Shown: positions 43,790 through 56,617 of the stretch, in pieces
How positions within the stretch are numbered: position 1 is the first letter of the stretch
Layout of the letters: every line of letters begins with the position of its first letter
Assembly: GCA_050084515.1 (NCBI GenBank)
Contig: CM114275.1
Coordinates: forward strand, 7,874,001-7,938,000
Length of the DNA: 64,000 nucleotides
Source: Blasia pusilla
Lineage: Eukaryota; Marchantiophyta; Marchantiopsida; Blasiales
Direction of reading: 5' to 3'
Translations under genes and position numbers: made by a program
Notes under the pieces: generated by a model
Told to the model about the DNA's origin: nothing
Database searches by the model: none
Seen by the model: the letters and a program-made list of their open reading frames with translations, nothing else

Positions 43790-45990
43790 CTAGGGTGTGG
43801 CAAGATCTATATATATATATAGATAGATGGAACTCCTATCATAATGTTAATGGGAACTATTTTCTTGGTATGCATTTGTTCAATGTGACGTGTGTTGTAA
43901 AAATGAAATTATTAAATATAGAAGGATGAGTAATTTGTGGACAAAGTTGAGTAGAGACCAAATATGTGGTCAAATGCATAAAAAAAATCCTAAAACATGA
44001 ACGAACCCACCAAAACAAAAATTTAAGTGCAAGTGGTTAAAGTAGTAATCTAAGAGAAATAATTGGGAAAAAAGAGGGCCCTTGGGATCTCTAGAATTAT
44101 ATACAATTGGAAGGATCTTCAAGGAAAGATAGAGCTTCAACCGTTGAACCCCACCTTAGGAACCATGAGGGTTGATTTAAGGCCCCAAAATAGACTATGA
44201 GGTTGGTATTATGGTTTTGATACCAAGCCAAGTGCGTTAAGACTAGTTTTAGACCCTAACCTTTGATTTTAATTTTAGGCATATATATTGAGTCTTGGTT
44301 AGAGATTTTTTTGAAACTCATTAGAAAATTGGTATAGCCAAATGTAATAGTGTTGTTCGTGGTCCCTGGACTATGAAGGAAGAACGCACTAAGTCTTGAA
44401 TGATTTGCATATGTTGAAGAGTGAAGGGCTAGGCTAGTTATAGACCTTGTTTAGGAAGGTTGAGCTTGAAGAATGACCCAAGACGTAGAGTTGGCAATAA
44501 GGGCTAATTGATCCAAAATCTTGACTGATATAAATGTGTTTGGATGCATATTAGTAACATGAGTGTGAACTTTTGAATGAAAGCTTTCTCAACACTTAAT
44601 TCCGATGTTCAAGATAGTAGATGAAAAAAAAAAAGATAAATTGCATGAATTATCTCAAGTTTGGGCATACATAAAAAATCCCACTTAAGCTTAAAGCAGT
44701 TTAGAATAGTGATATTTAGAATGATAGATCAAAAAGTGATCTATCTATATGCATGTGTCACTATGTAGGGTAATTGGTAATCAACTCGCCTATACATTCC
44801 ACAACATCTTCGATGCCCGACAGTAAACATGACTATACATGAGATTAATTCAACAATCATGTGGATTTTTCTCTTGTAAAATGAACTAGGAAACATAGGT
44901 TATCTTACAACCTATCTTTTGCCGCTTCATTGGAGAGAATGAAGTCAAATACAAGGCTAATAGTTCCATGCCCTAGCTTAACTACAAAAATATAGGCCTC
45001 CCTCAACCTTTCTCTTGGGTTATATCCCCTTCTCATCCCAAGCCTCTAAGAAAGTGATCTATGCATACATGTCACCATAACTTACACGAAGAGTCATCAA
45101 AACCTTGAATAACTACAAAACCCTCCAATTAAGAAGATCCAAGAAGGTGACACAGAGAACGGACACCATGGGGAGGCCAATATATTCCCACGAGCGAGAC
45201 CATCTCTAACCATATATTTATCCCATTTACCAAACTTTACTTTCTAATCTTGCTCAACTACAACTAGTCTGGCATGAATCAGCTATTTCCTCCACTTTTC
45301 CAAGAAACATTAAGGTTTTAACATAAACCGAAAGCTCAAAGTAAGTTATGGGAAATGTTTCTAAGCTTATATGCCCACACTCTACCAATTGCTATATTGT
45401 GGCATGATATGGATATTGAGGCACCATACATTAGCATTGGGGTTATTTGAGACAAGTTCTAAAATGGCTCTTTTCTATTTGCAATGTGTATTAGGGGTGC
45501 CATCACTTGGATTATGTCAAGCAGATGATGGAAGGTCATAAAGAAGGCAAAAAAAACCTATTGCACAAGGTACCCATTTTAATCAAGGAGCGAGCCATAT
45601 AGCTTGAGAAGTAGCAATTTCCTGTATCGTATGGCAATCCAACATGATGGCATACCATCATACAAATGAGACACAAACCGCAGATGTGCATTGATTATCA
45701 ATGATGGGTAGAGAAAATAAATGGAGCTCCAACAAAGGCTAGCAATATATTACCTTTGACGTAATGACATATATAGATGTCATCGTAAAATTTGAATAGT
45801 TAGTGGCTATCATATCTCTACGCTTGCTCCTATCTCCATGGTATGATCAAACTTTAGGTCCCCTACACTCTGACTGTAGTCTGTTTAGGGTAGGCATCAT
45901 ATACAGCTAGACTCATGGCATCTAGCTAGACCATTGAGTGCTCATGAAACAATCATCGTGTCCATCGAGCACAGGGCCTGCCATATGCGG
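43790..45990. other. AT-rich stretch with dispersed repeat
   Basis: It contains an AT-rich palindromic run near 43806-43830 and the repeat shared with 8525-8760 (at 44153-44382). No coding frame was recognised. Confidence 0.4.
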
Positions 45991-45997
45991 GCCCCAT

Positions 45998-46200
45998 GGT
46001 TGCACAAAAATGGACAAGTTTGTCCCTAGAACGAACATAGATGGACAAGTTTGGACATGTCCACAAACAAATATTGCAAAAGGTGAGGCCCACACTTATA
46101 GCTCATAATGGAAGGCAAGAAAGGGGTGGGTGAGGTAATAAGGGGGGAGGGAGTGGATGTGAGGAGAGGAAGAAAGGAGAAAGTGCGGATCACGGAGGAT
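45998..46200. mobile_element. Unfilled relative of the nested MITE at 5370
   Basis: From ATGGTTGCACAAAAATGG onward this matches 5371-5481 and then 5828-5900, including AGTTTGGACATGTCCACA and GAGGTAATAAGGGGGGAGGG. Where the 5.4-kb copy carries the 346-bp insert, this one is continuous with a single GTGAGGTA (46130-46137). The right terminus is missing, so it is a partial outer element. Confidence 0.75.
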
Positions 46201-47440
46201 AGTGGGAGGGATGAGAAAAGCTTAAAACGTTAAAGCTTGGAAGAAAAAGTTGGAGATATGAAAGGAGGAAAAATAAAATTGAAAGTGTATGGAGAGGAGG
46301 GAAGTGAAGAAAATGAGGAAGATTTTTGCTCAAATCAATAATCCAACAAATATTCTTCCTTTGGAGAATCAATAATGTACCCATTGTCATGATGACTGAA
46401 CTTGTTGGCATATTGAGTTCTTTGGTGCTATTTTTCATGGGTTTCATAAAAAAATGAAAATATCGGTAGACTCAATTCGGAGTTGAGATGCTTCCATCTG
46501 AATTTTTTTCTCATTTGTAAAGTGATAAAAGTCTAAGGTAACCTCTATCAAAGTCATCAATTAGTAAAGTTGATTACTCTTATCCTTGGCCTAAGATTTC
46601 TTATTAAAATATTATTATATTTGTGTAATAGCTTTGAGTACATAATTCAAGGAATCAGTTATAAAAAATAATTGCACAAAAGTAGTTTTTTCTAACTTTC
46701 CTTGATAAAGTTTCATGTCCCAATTTTTCATTGTCATTTTTAATGGCCTTAAATTGTCTACATATGTTATCTCCAACCTCATAATCATCCTGGCCCATTT
46801 TTTTAATTAGAATTTCTAATGTATATTTCCCGTCACGGAATTGCTTTTGAACGAGTCCTAAAAGCCCTTTTTGAAGAAAAAAAAACTCTTATATGGCCAA
46901 GAATGATATTTTCAATGTGACGATGAGATGTTGTATCTAAAATAACCTTAATAAGTGCACAAACTTTTGACTTACACTCTAAAATTAGTCTGAAGATGTG
47001 ATTACTCATTATATCTTTAATGTGTGGGAGACCATGGGACAAGGATATAAGATGACGAGCCAATTCTTATACACTTTTAGAGAAGCCAGTTTTAATTACC
47101 CACAACATAAGAAGATGGAAAGGAAACAAAGAGTGGAGAATAAAAAATCAAGAGAAAAGGAGATACGACTAACTCTATATACCAGTAATTTATTGCCAAT
47201 GGGATACACAAGGTAAGATTGATGGAAATGATAAGTTCATTCTCTCCACCAAGTTACAAATGGATAAGGACATACATTGACTAAGGCGTAATCAATTTAT
47301 CTAAGCCAAGGTTGTTATGAGAAATCAAAATATACAAACAACTCATCTCAACTATTCCTCAATGTTTGCCTAGGGTTCCATCCCTTAATAACCATGCCAC
47401 ATCTCTCATAGGCTCTTATAGTTCTAAACTCTACCTCCTC

Positions 47441-47533
47441 TAACCCTACTCTTCCATCTTATAAGAGAAGAGAGCCAATTCAATTGTAACCCTACTCTTC
47501 CATTTTATAAGAAAAGAGAAGCCAATTCAGCTC
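47441..47533. repeat. 46-bp tandem duplication
   Basis: TAACCCTACTCTTCCAT-beginning units at 47441-47486 and 47487-47533 are nearly identical. Confidence 0.85.
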
Positions 47534-47923
47534 CACACCGAAGCTGCAATGGTAGTCCACATGTGGGTAGATGATACAAGAAGTTGGTAGTACACAAACA
47601 ACCATCCATGCATATTCAATTAGATATAGTGTTGGAAAGATTGCCGGAGGAAAAGACTCTTATTTTCAAAGATACCTTCTCATCCAAGAAGAGCTTCAAT
47701 TTTAGGGAGAAGTAACTACAGGTTATATAAAATTTATGGAGATCCGTCATTCTCAAAGTTATCTTAGGGCCAATGAACTTTTTTTTTTATGTTGAATAAT
47801 TTATCTCATTATGAAGATTAGGCATGGATTTTTGGGTTTCTTATTTTCCCCTAGTTCTGACGTCACCAAGCACTATCCTAGTAGACATTTACGTAAGAAT
47901 GAGTTGTGTATCCTTGATCCTCC

Positions 47924-47970
47924 ATTGAGGGAGAAGTATATTATGGCCTTGATATACTTCTCCCTCGATG
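47924..47970. repeat. Hairpin with 15-bp perfect stem
   Basis: GAGGGAGAAGTATAT (47927-47941) pairs exactly with ATATACTTCTCCCTC (47952-47966) over a 10-base loop. Pairing extends three more bases beyond a mismatch. Confidence 0.85.
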
Positions 47971-48350
47971 AACAAGACGAAGCAGGTGGGTTTAGATGTT
48001 CAAGATATTGACCAATTGAAGAGACGCCAGATTGGGAGAGAATAAGAGAAGAGCGAGACCCGTATAACGGATTCTCTCTGCCATTCACATGGAACCAGTC
48101 CAGGCATATGAAGATTTAGGTGGAGATTTTGACGAAGGTCCACCGAGGCTACACTCCCATCATGCCATTGCTATAGAGGAAAGGGTATACCACGACTTGG
48201 TCTTCACGACAGCGAACCCTCAAAAAGACTTGGGTTGAATGAATTGGTCACAAAGAAAAAATTCACCCTACAATTTGTTTTTGGATTGGAGATGACTATC
48301 AAAGCTCCACTACAACTCTGAAGTCTCGCATCTAATCGTAGTTTTTTCTA

Positions 48351-49646
48351 CTAATTAATTCTTTTCACCTTCAGATACGGTAAGGCTCCAATGACGTTGT
48401 TGTAATCACGTCTGTTGACTTGTTGCTGCAAAACCCAATCGCGATGAATGAGGGTCAAGTTGAGCTGCAGCAGACAAAATAGAAGCAAGAGGACATTGTG
48501 ACAAAAACCTAGGGCAGAGACAAGCCACACGACATACCATGGACGAAAGCCTGTTCTTCCTCTTGGTCGTCTTCTTTTGCAACAAGTGAGCCCTCCTTGC
48601 CTGTCTTCGAATGATCTTTCCACTGCCTGTTACCCTAAAGCGCTTGGCTGCAGCCTGACCAACCAATGCAAGACGACTTCAAATTTGATATTCTCTAAGA
48701 CAGTAGGTCAGCCAAAATTTCCTTTTCGATTAACAACTCCCCTCGATTCCAGACATTAAAATTGAGCATCTGATTCGCAGAAGGGACCGCGTTTCGAGAC
48801 TGAATCCTCACCATTGAAGGTACTAATTCGAAAACAATCGAGTCATGGTATCCGTGGTGTTAACAAAATATAAAAGTGCGATATATTGGAAAACCTCTCA
48901 TCAAAAAGTGGATAAGGTGACGCTCTAATTCAAGAATAGACCGAGGTAGAGAGGGAGATTCCTTCCATGAAGAAGTGCACGAGTCTGACTGAATGCGGTG
49001 TGGCCAACGTACGCTTCGAGAATTATTTCCAGAGACCATCATAAAAAATCAGCCTTGAGATCCATAGCTACTGGACTTCACACCGTCTTTGCCAGCTACC
49101 GACCATACGTTAAGAATTTCGAAATTTCCGTCTCTGCTCCAGAGACTCATAAGAGTACTCATGAAGAAGAGATGATTCGGTCCTTCCAAGTTAAACTGAA
49201 CACGGGCGTGCCTACTTCCGGCCTTCCCTACAGGCCATCAAAACGCTGGGAGAACCAAAAGATAGGGGTCTACCGCTACTAAAACCGCAATGAAAGAAAG
49301 TTCGCATGACACAATCCACAAACAGGTAAATTATTCTCGTATGCTTCGCAAGGACTGAATCTTACGACCACTGCGCCGTAGCAAATGAAGGCAAACGCAC
49401 CTTGTGTGTCTTCAGCTTGGCCACGACGACGGGACGCGAAATCGGCACAGGCGCAGGCCGGATTGCGACCGACAAACTCATTTCTCCTCCACCCCCACTC
49501 TTCTTCCAGCTCCCGATGGACAGCCCCCTGAAGGACGAGCAGAGCTGTGCTGCTCCGCCGAGTGAGGCGTGCGTAGACGCTGCTGTCCCAATTGTGACTC
49601 TAACCGCTCCCAAACCAGCGGCAGTAGCAGCCATCGCCATCGCCAT
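48351..49646 (-). CDS. Plastid ribosomal protein bL35 (nuclear-encoded)
   Basis: A component of the plastid 50S ribosomal subunit. Three minus-strand exons, 49401-49646, 48538-48654 and 48351-48425, join in phase 0 to a 145-residue protein; all introns have GT-AG ends (746 and 112 bp). Exon 1 gives an Ala/Ser-rich, acidic-poor N-terminus ([20 protein letters not shown] onward) typical of a chloroplast transit peptide, and ends KLKTHK. Exon 2 supplies [20 protein letters not shown] and a basic [13 protein letters not shown]. Exon 3 supplies [20 protein letters not shown]. These are the bL35 signatures in order. The last intron ends GCAGCAACAAG, so use of the second AG would drop two Gln without changing frame. 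The ATG chosen is the first in the frame and allows a full transit peptide. Confidence 0.93.
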
Positions 49647-52190
49647 TTCCTCCTCACTTACTTTCTCTCTCTCTGGCGCGCGCTCGGAGCGTGTGCGAGA
49701 GCAGCTTCTTCTCGTCGGATGTGCGATCTGTGCTCTCTCTGTCTCTCGGCGTTCGGGTAACTTTTTTGGGCCAACCAGTTTTCTGTGGCATTATCCTAAA
49801 GTAATCGGTTATATGATCCGCTCGGGTCCTTCCTTCCTTCCACTGCCATTTTGCCCTCCCATGTTTTCGTTTCGGCTTTCCTTCGTTGGTAGTAACTTTG
49901 ATCCTAGTAGTTTTGACGTGGCGTAATGTAATTTTTGAAATTAGTCTGTTTATCATTGTTGTTGTACTAGGTGTGAAGGGCTATTAGAGCCCCGTGCCCA
50001 TGGAGTCCGCGGCCGAAGGTCCCACTGGGCCAGGCTGACTGTCCTGTAATTTCATCCGACGTCACAAGCGTGCTCTACCGGTATCTGCCGTTTGGTTATG
50101 ATGGGGTTTAAAAAAAAGGCCGGCTGTAGTCCTTCTATTTTTCGAGGATGGCCTTTGATATTTCTGTGTCGTAAATTTTAGGGTGCGCAAGGATCAGAGA
50201 CCCACCTAGGGTATGTGAAATGATAACCATAGATCGTACATAGGAAGGATCCCGCGACCATGGAATTGCTCCATGGGGACCTACTCTTAGGAACCGGTCC
50301 CATGCCGCCGAGGTCCTGGATCAACAAGATTTGATGGATGGGATGCACACACGTTAAAGGAGCCTCAACCAGATTCGCGCCTTTAGAAAGGAGGGCGTAA
50401 GCCTTTGCGACCTTGTCACCACCCATTTCCCATTATCAAGAACCGGAAAAAGAGGGAATAACAACTCAGAAACAAAATTCTTCCAATAATTGTGCATGTC
50501 CGATAGCGACCCTACAATTGCGACTGGGCAAGGAGACGACCGCATGGGACCGGGTCCTTAGAGGTGTGAGGAGACAACTAATTATCAAGTGGATAATCTA
50601 GATGGAGAGAAAAAAATTAGAAGAACTTGTAAGGGCCACTTACTTTTTTTTAAATTTCATAATTAGGTTGTATTATCTATCTATTGAGTTGTATGATGTT
50701 CGTCCTCATATGACATATGTAAGTTGAAAAGTGTATTTTTAAATGAGTGACCCATTTAGAAAAATATCGAGGATCCATTAAAAGAGACTGTACCTAGCAT
50801 AAGCACCTCACTAGTATGTGGTAAATCGAGTAAGGTTGTTGCATAACACGTGCCCAAACAGGCATAAAGAAAGAGAAATCGGTTTTAAAATTCAAATTGA
50901 CTTGAATTGCATTTATTAGTCGCAATTATTAATTTCATTTCCATGGATTGCACAAACACGTTATTTGTATATTAAGGCATTTCACTTGCTACCTAGTGGC
51001 ACTAAGTAGGGTTAGGGTCACTTACGATAAGCAATTGTGTGAGATGTGAGGCACTTGTTGAGATGCTCATATGCTCCCTCGTAAGACATCTCCTGCGTCT
51101 ATGTGGTAATAGAGTCTCAAATTAGCTGAGTTAAAGTTAATCCAAATTATGTCAACCTTTACCATCACATATCTATAACAAACATGAACAAAACAACTAT
51201 CTTTTCCCACTACCTTCTACAGGCTTTTGAAATGACACACCCTTTTATTACTTGTGTTGATGGTTATGGATTGTAAAATGCTACCTTTTTCCAAAATTCA
51301 CAAGAAATCATGTTAGTTTTTGTTTTTAAAATCCACTTGTAAGTTTTCTTTATGATCAATTTTATCCTTAAGATTGTTTCTATTTTGTCCTTTAAATAAA
51401 CCTTCTTCCATTAAAAAAATTCTTGAATATTTGTGTGTGCACGCCACTAAACTTATTCTATTAACAAGAAAATTATCTTTTCTTGATGATGAATTTATTG
51501 TTTGGCATGTAAATTATCATGAGAAAGTGATTTCTACATAAATCTTCATAAATAATGTTAAAGCTTTTGTATTTATATGGATAAGTGAAAACATAACTGG
51601 AAGATATGTACAATCTTAAGAGGCAATTGAGGAAGGAGGGGACGATATTTCCCCTTCAAAATTTAGCGAGATATGGAATCGACGTAGGAAATATGAAAAA
51701 ACTTTATTAATTCCTTCTTTCCTTTCTTGACATTAGTTTCTATCACATTATTTTTCAAAATTGAATGATTGTCAAAATAACTTATGCCCATGCCATGCAC
51801 GAGCATGCCAAGTAATTTTAACTAGTTTTCATGCCCAATTGCATAATTATAATACAATCCTTTCCTTTTAAATCCCTCTACTAGCTTCCAACCCATGGAT
51901 GCCCTTCATCCTTCTTCATTTGGAAAATTGTCATTTTAGAAATTTGAAAAAGAGAATTCCTTTTTTACTTATTAACAACTCCTCTTCTTCCTTAATTGAA
52001 GGGAAAAAAAAATCTTCCGTAGTTGATGCCTCTTTCATTAAACCCCTCGTATCCACTATTGCCTCTATTCTTATGTCCTTTTGTATTCTTATACAAAAGG
52101 ACAAGCATAAAAGCTTACATAAACAAGAAAATAGAATAAGCACAAAAGTAATGAGATAGCCTCATTTATCTCTATCTCGCTCTCTCACTC
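49647..52190. other. bL35 upstream region and AT-rich intergenic DNA
   Basis: Just upstream of the bL35 ATG (49650-49690) is a GA-rich stretch on the gene's strand, likely leader. Composition is balanced up to about 50150 and AT-rich after about 50600. No other gene was recognised. Confidence 0.45.
52075..52102. repeat. Perfect 12-bp hairpin
   Basis: GTCCTTTTGTAT and ATACAAAAGGAC (52075-52086, 52091-52102) flank a TCTT loop. The flanks TTAT and CATAA extend pairing across a bulge. Confidence 0.85.
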
Positions 52191-52194
52191 TGCA

Positions 52195-52243
52195 CGGGGC
52201 GGAATGGCATGTACGTGGATAAGTCCGTTTTAGTGCAATCTAG
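52195..52243. mobile_element. Right-end fragment of the MITE family
   Basis: ACGTGGATAAGTCCGTTTTAG then TGCAATCTAG (52234-52243) match the right terminus of the CAAGGTTGCA family with two changes. No left end was found, so only a stub remains. Confidence 0.5.
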
Positions 52244-52429
52244 GTAATTTGTGAAAATGTAATCTAATCCTTACTAGGTTACTTCCGAACATGCCACCCT
52301 CAATATCACTATACTAAACTAGATTAGTAGTCTTACATTCGGGCATATATCAAATTTTCCCCCTTCAAACTTAATCAATATGATATGCCTTACATCTAAT
52401 CAGAATCTAGAGAAATCACACTTATCTCT

Positions 52430-53860
52430 AGAAAGTATCTCAATAAAGATGTTAGCCACATATTGATGTATATTCATATGTGTAAACTCTACTTCATTTG
52501 CTTAAACTTTATCTCTAATAAATGGATGATTCTCATTGATTTGCTTTATTTTCCTATGAAACATTCTCTTTTTTTCCAAATGAATATTATTGATATTATC
52601 TGCATATATGATAATTAGACCTCAACATTGTGAGCCTATATTGCAGGCAGGAAGGCTGTTAAAAAATGCTAAGAGATTGTGGCAGTCGCTTCTTTATATT
52701 CAACTTATATAGAATATAAGACAATAGTTAGTTGTCTATATGATGCCTGACTTAGTGTAGCACTTCCAAATCCAAACATACAGAAAAAGTAGATATTTTG
52801 TTGAAGGTTCTCCTTGCCTAATTTGCATGAGCATATTTGTGTGACTCTAAAGGCTCAAACAATGAATAATCAAGTCCAATTCAAAATTTTAACTTCCTCT
52901 GTTATAAAATTCTTCCGATATAATGAAGATGAGATCTTCAAAACTAGTTGTATACTTAATATTTTTCCTTGTTTAGTAAATTAGATGGAGCTCCCAACCA
53001 TAACATAGTATAGATTGGGATTACATATTTTATCAGTTATATTTTCTCTCAGATTTCATTCTATGGTTCAATGGCATTAAAGTTATCTCATACGTTGTTG
53101 TGTCAAACTCAAAAAGTACATCAAGAGTAAATTGACGTAGACGTAGCCATATATCACTATCATCCTACATGAACTCTACACTAAGAAAGTACTTGAGATC
53201 TTGCATGTCTTTCAACTCAAAATCTACTTGCAACCACGTTTTGATCTTTTGTATTACTTGCTCATTGTTGCCAATTCTAATATGATCATCAACATAGATG
53301 ATGATAAAAATCAGATGTCTTTCAACTCTTAGTAAAGAAAATGAGGAATTTTAACTACAAATGTAAAATCAAAGGATTTATAAAAACTTAGTGATCTTAT
53401 CATTCCAATCTCTTGGAGCTTTTGCTAGTCCATTAAGAGCCCTTTAAGTTCAAATACTAGAGAAAGATAGTCAATATACTTAGATCCAAGGGGCTAGAGT
53501 ATACAACTTTCTTCTTCAAATTTTCTTTGAGAAACACCTTCTTGAAGTCCATTTCTAAATATTTTCTTATTGTCAAAACTATGATAATTCTAACTGTCAT
53601 TGTCTTGTATAAAAGATTGAATGTCTCATCATAGTCCAAGCCATGTTGTTACACATATCCTTTGGATACTAAAATATATCTACTAACCTATCATTGAATT
53701 TTGATCCACCTTGAACATCCATCTATATCAATCTAATCATCTTCTTATCTCGTGGAAGATCAAACAACGTTCATATTTATTTATTCTTTAAGGTTGTAAC
53801 CTCATCATCTATAGTTTCAATCCACTTTGGTTTGCATATTGCCTCTATATGAGTATTTGG
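52430..53860 (-). pseudogene. Decayed Ty1/copia reverse transcriptase remnant
   Basis: On the minus strand the copia RT reads in order. KWIETIDDEV (near 53820) opens the domain, then LFDLPRDKKMI; MDYDETFNLLYKTMTVRIII (53580-53639); an IIIYVDD active-site motif near 53290; and, towards 52690, a VEYKEAT-like RNase H segment. Stops and frameshifts are frequent. No LTRs, Gag or integrase were identified. It is distinct from the copia fragment at 20.8 kb by sequence. Confidence 0.75.
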
Positions 53861-56240
53861 CTCATGAACTTAAAGACTCTTATCATATTGGATGACACTT
53901 CTTAATCGTACCTTCCTAGATTTTGTATATATTTGCTAACTAAGCATATTAATAATGTAAATGGATTATGATTTCATACCATGGTTTTGTTTCATCAAAC
54001 ATCATATCTTCATTGGTAAAAAACTACTTAATGTAATTCTAACATTTCCAACCCTTAGAATATATGGTAGAGCCCAAGAACATGCATCTTCATGCTTGTT
54101 TTCATAGCTTCTTGCACTTCGTATTTGAAACATGAGATAAACATACTACCAAATATCTTTACGAATGAGAAATGATATATATGAAGACCTCATGTTATAT
54201 TTCTGTTTATACTACTATCACAACTATATTTGTAAGAATTTTGCAAGTCTTAGAAGGCGCGCCTTAACCATACATTACCCATAACTCACTCACAAAATTG
54301 TGAATTCAACTTGTAGTTAACAATTGAAATGAAGCTCAAAACTTGTATTCTCTTGTCCATGATATGTTCTTAGTGCATACATCAACTTATCCATGTTAAT
54401 TCTAAATGATGTGGAAATGTTGGCAACTATATCCAATCTTCTAGTCCTTGCCAAGATGATAACACTTAGCGGGAGTATATAGAGGATTGATGCAAGTATA
54501 TCCATTTACCATGGGATGTGGATTTCTATATTTCCACTGTTGTAGCCCAAAACATAAAGATAGGAAAAGATATTTTTTTGGCTACAAATGGAAATACATT
54601 GTATGAATATCAATATAAGGGTTTACAAGATAAATAATTTTATACTCTAGCTTTATTTTATATTGGAATTGTTATTTTTGAATATTTTTATAGATATTTT
54701 TATCATGGTCTACCATACATACTTATCATCAATTCTCATTACACCACTATATTATGGTGTATGATGTCCTTCACATTAAAATCATGGGTTTTTTTTTCTG
54801 GTGTATAACATATTTGTGATGCGACAAAGTACAAAAACCTTGATCTAACTCAAATTATCAAATTTCGATCCTTGAACATGCAATAATTTGCGTATGCAAA
54901 GTCTTCTTACATCACGGAGATATCAAGAGCTTGAGCAATTGTTCATAATGGAGAGTGGTGGCATGTTCCATGAGTTGGGAGTCCTAAAAGTGATATACCA
55001 TCGGCCCCTCATCACATCCACCAAGACGTCAAAAAAAGAATCATCACGCACACGATGTTGGATTTAGGAAGGACCATGAGGATTATTTGTTTGAGCCAAA
55101 ATAGGCTCATGATGGTATGGATGAGTTTATTCAAGACCATGTTGATGTTGGTGATGAAGATTATGATAAGGGTTTGTTAATTAGAGGAGGACATGCACAT
55201 TTTATTAAACATGTCCTCTCATGCCAATCATTCATGTGTCATTATGCTCTAGCTTAACTTTGAGGAGTGGTATTTTTTCGCCAACGTATTCATGGATGCA
55301 TTCACTCAATTCCTATATGCTTGAATCCTTCCAAAGGAGAATACAACACCACATTCCAATCCTTAGCTCGAATGGTTCTCTATCACGTTAGACAAGACTG
55401 TTAGATGATAATGCACATACTTGTGATGAGTATCTATATTGAGGGGAAGACACCACACTTATGTCTTGTCCACATCGCAAAACTGCAAGGACATGAGGGG
55501 AGATGTCTCGACAAAGCGTCTTTGGTGATTCCCAATCATTTCGTGCTAACTTCATATGTATCGATATCCTTCCCTCGCTAAATTGCTTGTGTGGCATGTG
55601 ACCCATCGGTCTACAGATGGACCAATACATCTCATTGTAGATTTACCAAAATGTTTATACATAAAGAATGGATTTTTTTGCTTGTAGAGAGAAGACACAA
55701 TATATTTGTTTCGAATTAACGACAGATAGGATGTCACCATACACAATTACAGGTAGATCTTACTTTGGTTTACAGATAATGTTTATGAAATGTAACATCT
55801 TGGCATGATTTAAGATAGAGAAGGGTCCTTTAAAATTATCCCTAATCATTTTAGGTATGTTACAAATAAAAATTCAACTTCACTCCCCGTATGGTTATGC
55901 ATTTATTTGATAATGAATGCATTTACTAAAGTATAATTTGCACTTTAGGACCCAAGATTGCAAGCATCTCTAAACATACATGGCACTTGTGGTCCATTTT
56001 TATAGGAGGGAGTTTCCAACTTTGATTAGAGTTTTTATGGAAGGGTGAAATTATTTAGAGGAGTTGGATATCATTTGAGAATGAAAACTTTTTGTTTTAA
56101 TTTTATTTTAAAAACATATTTTGTTTTAAAAATTAAAAGTATTTCTAAACTATTAGAAAAATCATTTTCACTAGTTAGAAAAAGCATTCTAAATAGTCTG
56201 AATAACAAAGACTTGCTTTTTGAATTAGTGTAGAACGCGG
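53861..56240. other. AT-rich intergenic stretch
   Basis: No supportable gene. Upstream parts of the copia element may be buried here beyond recognition. Composition turns balanced at about 56230, where the NUP58 promoter and leader begin. Confidence 0.4.
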
Positions 56241-56617
56241 ATTCCTTCCGAATCCGGATCCGGCACACGCGAGATCCCGCCAGAATTTTCATTCCAGTCC
56301 TGTGCACTTTGGGTCCTCACATCGACAAGGAACGAGGGTGACTAAACCCGGCGTCACTTCAGACTAAGGGGTTTAAACTTCGCAAACCAGCGCGTTCTTG
56401 TGGAAGGAATACTGGAGCAGGAGAAACCTACGGACTGTGGGGCTGCGAACGCTTGAGAAATTTCTTCTCTGGCAAGCCACCTGACGGACGCTTTGTGACA
56501 CTTCTTTGGGCTTTGAGGAGTAGTAGAGGAAGTGGTGAAGTAGGAGATCGTAGGGAGGGTTCAATGCTCGCAGTGAGGTGGAGAGGACGAGCTCAGGTTA
56601 GATTGAAGTAATGTCCG

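Larger units (their letters stand above)
46201..48340. other. AT-rich stretch, no recognised gene
   Basis: Short frames only. A 47-codon frame near 48088-48230 and one at 47811-48011 are open but unrecognised. Small structured repeats are listed separately. Confidence 0.4.

Noticed and set aside
49402-49926. 174-codon plus-strand frame
   Set aside because: It is antisense to exon 1 and leader of the bL35 gene and shows no domain; it is a shadow of that gene.
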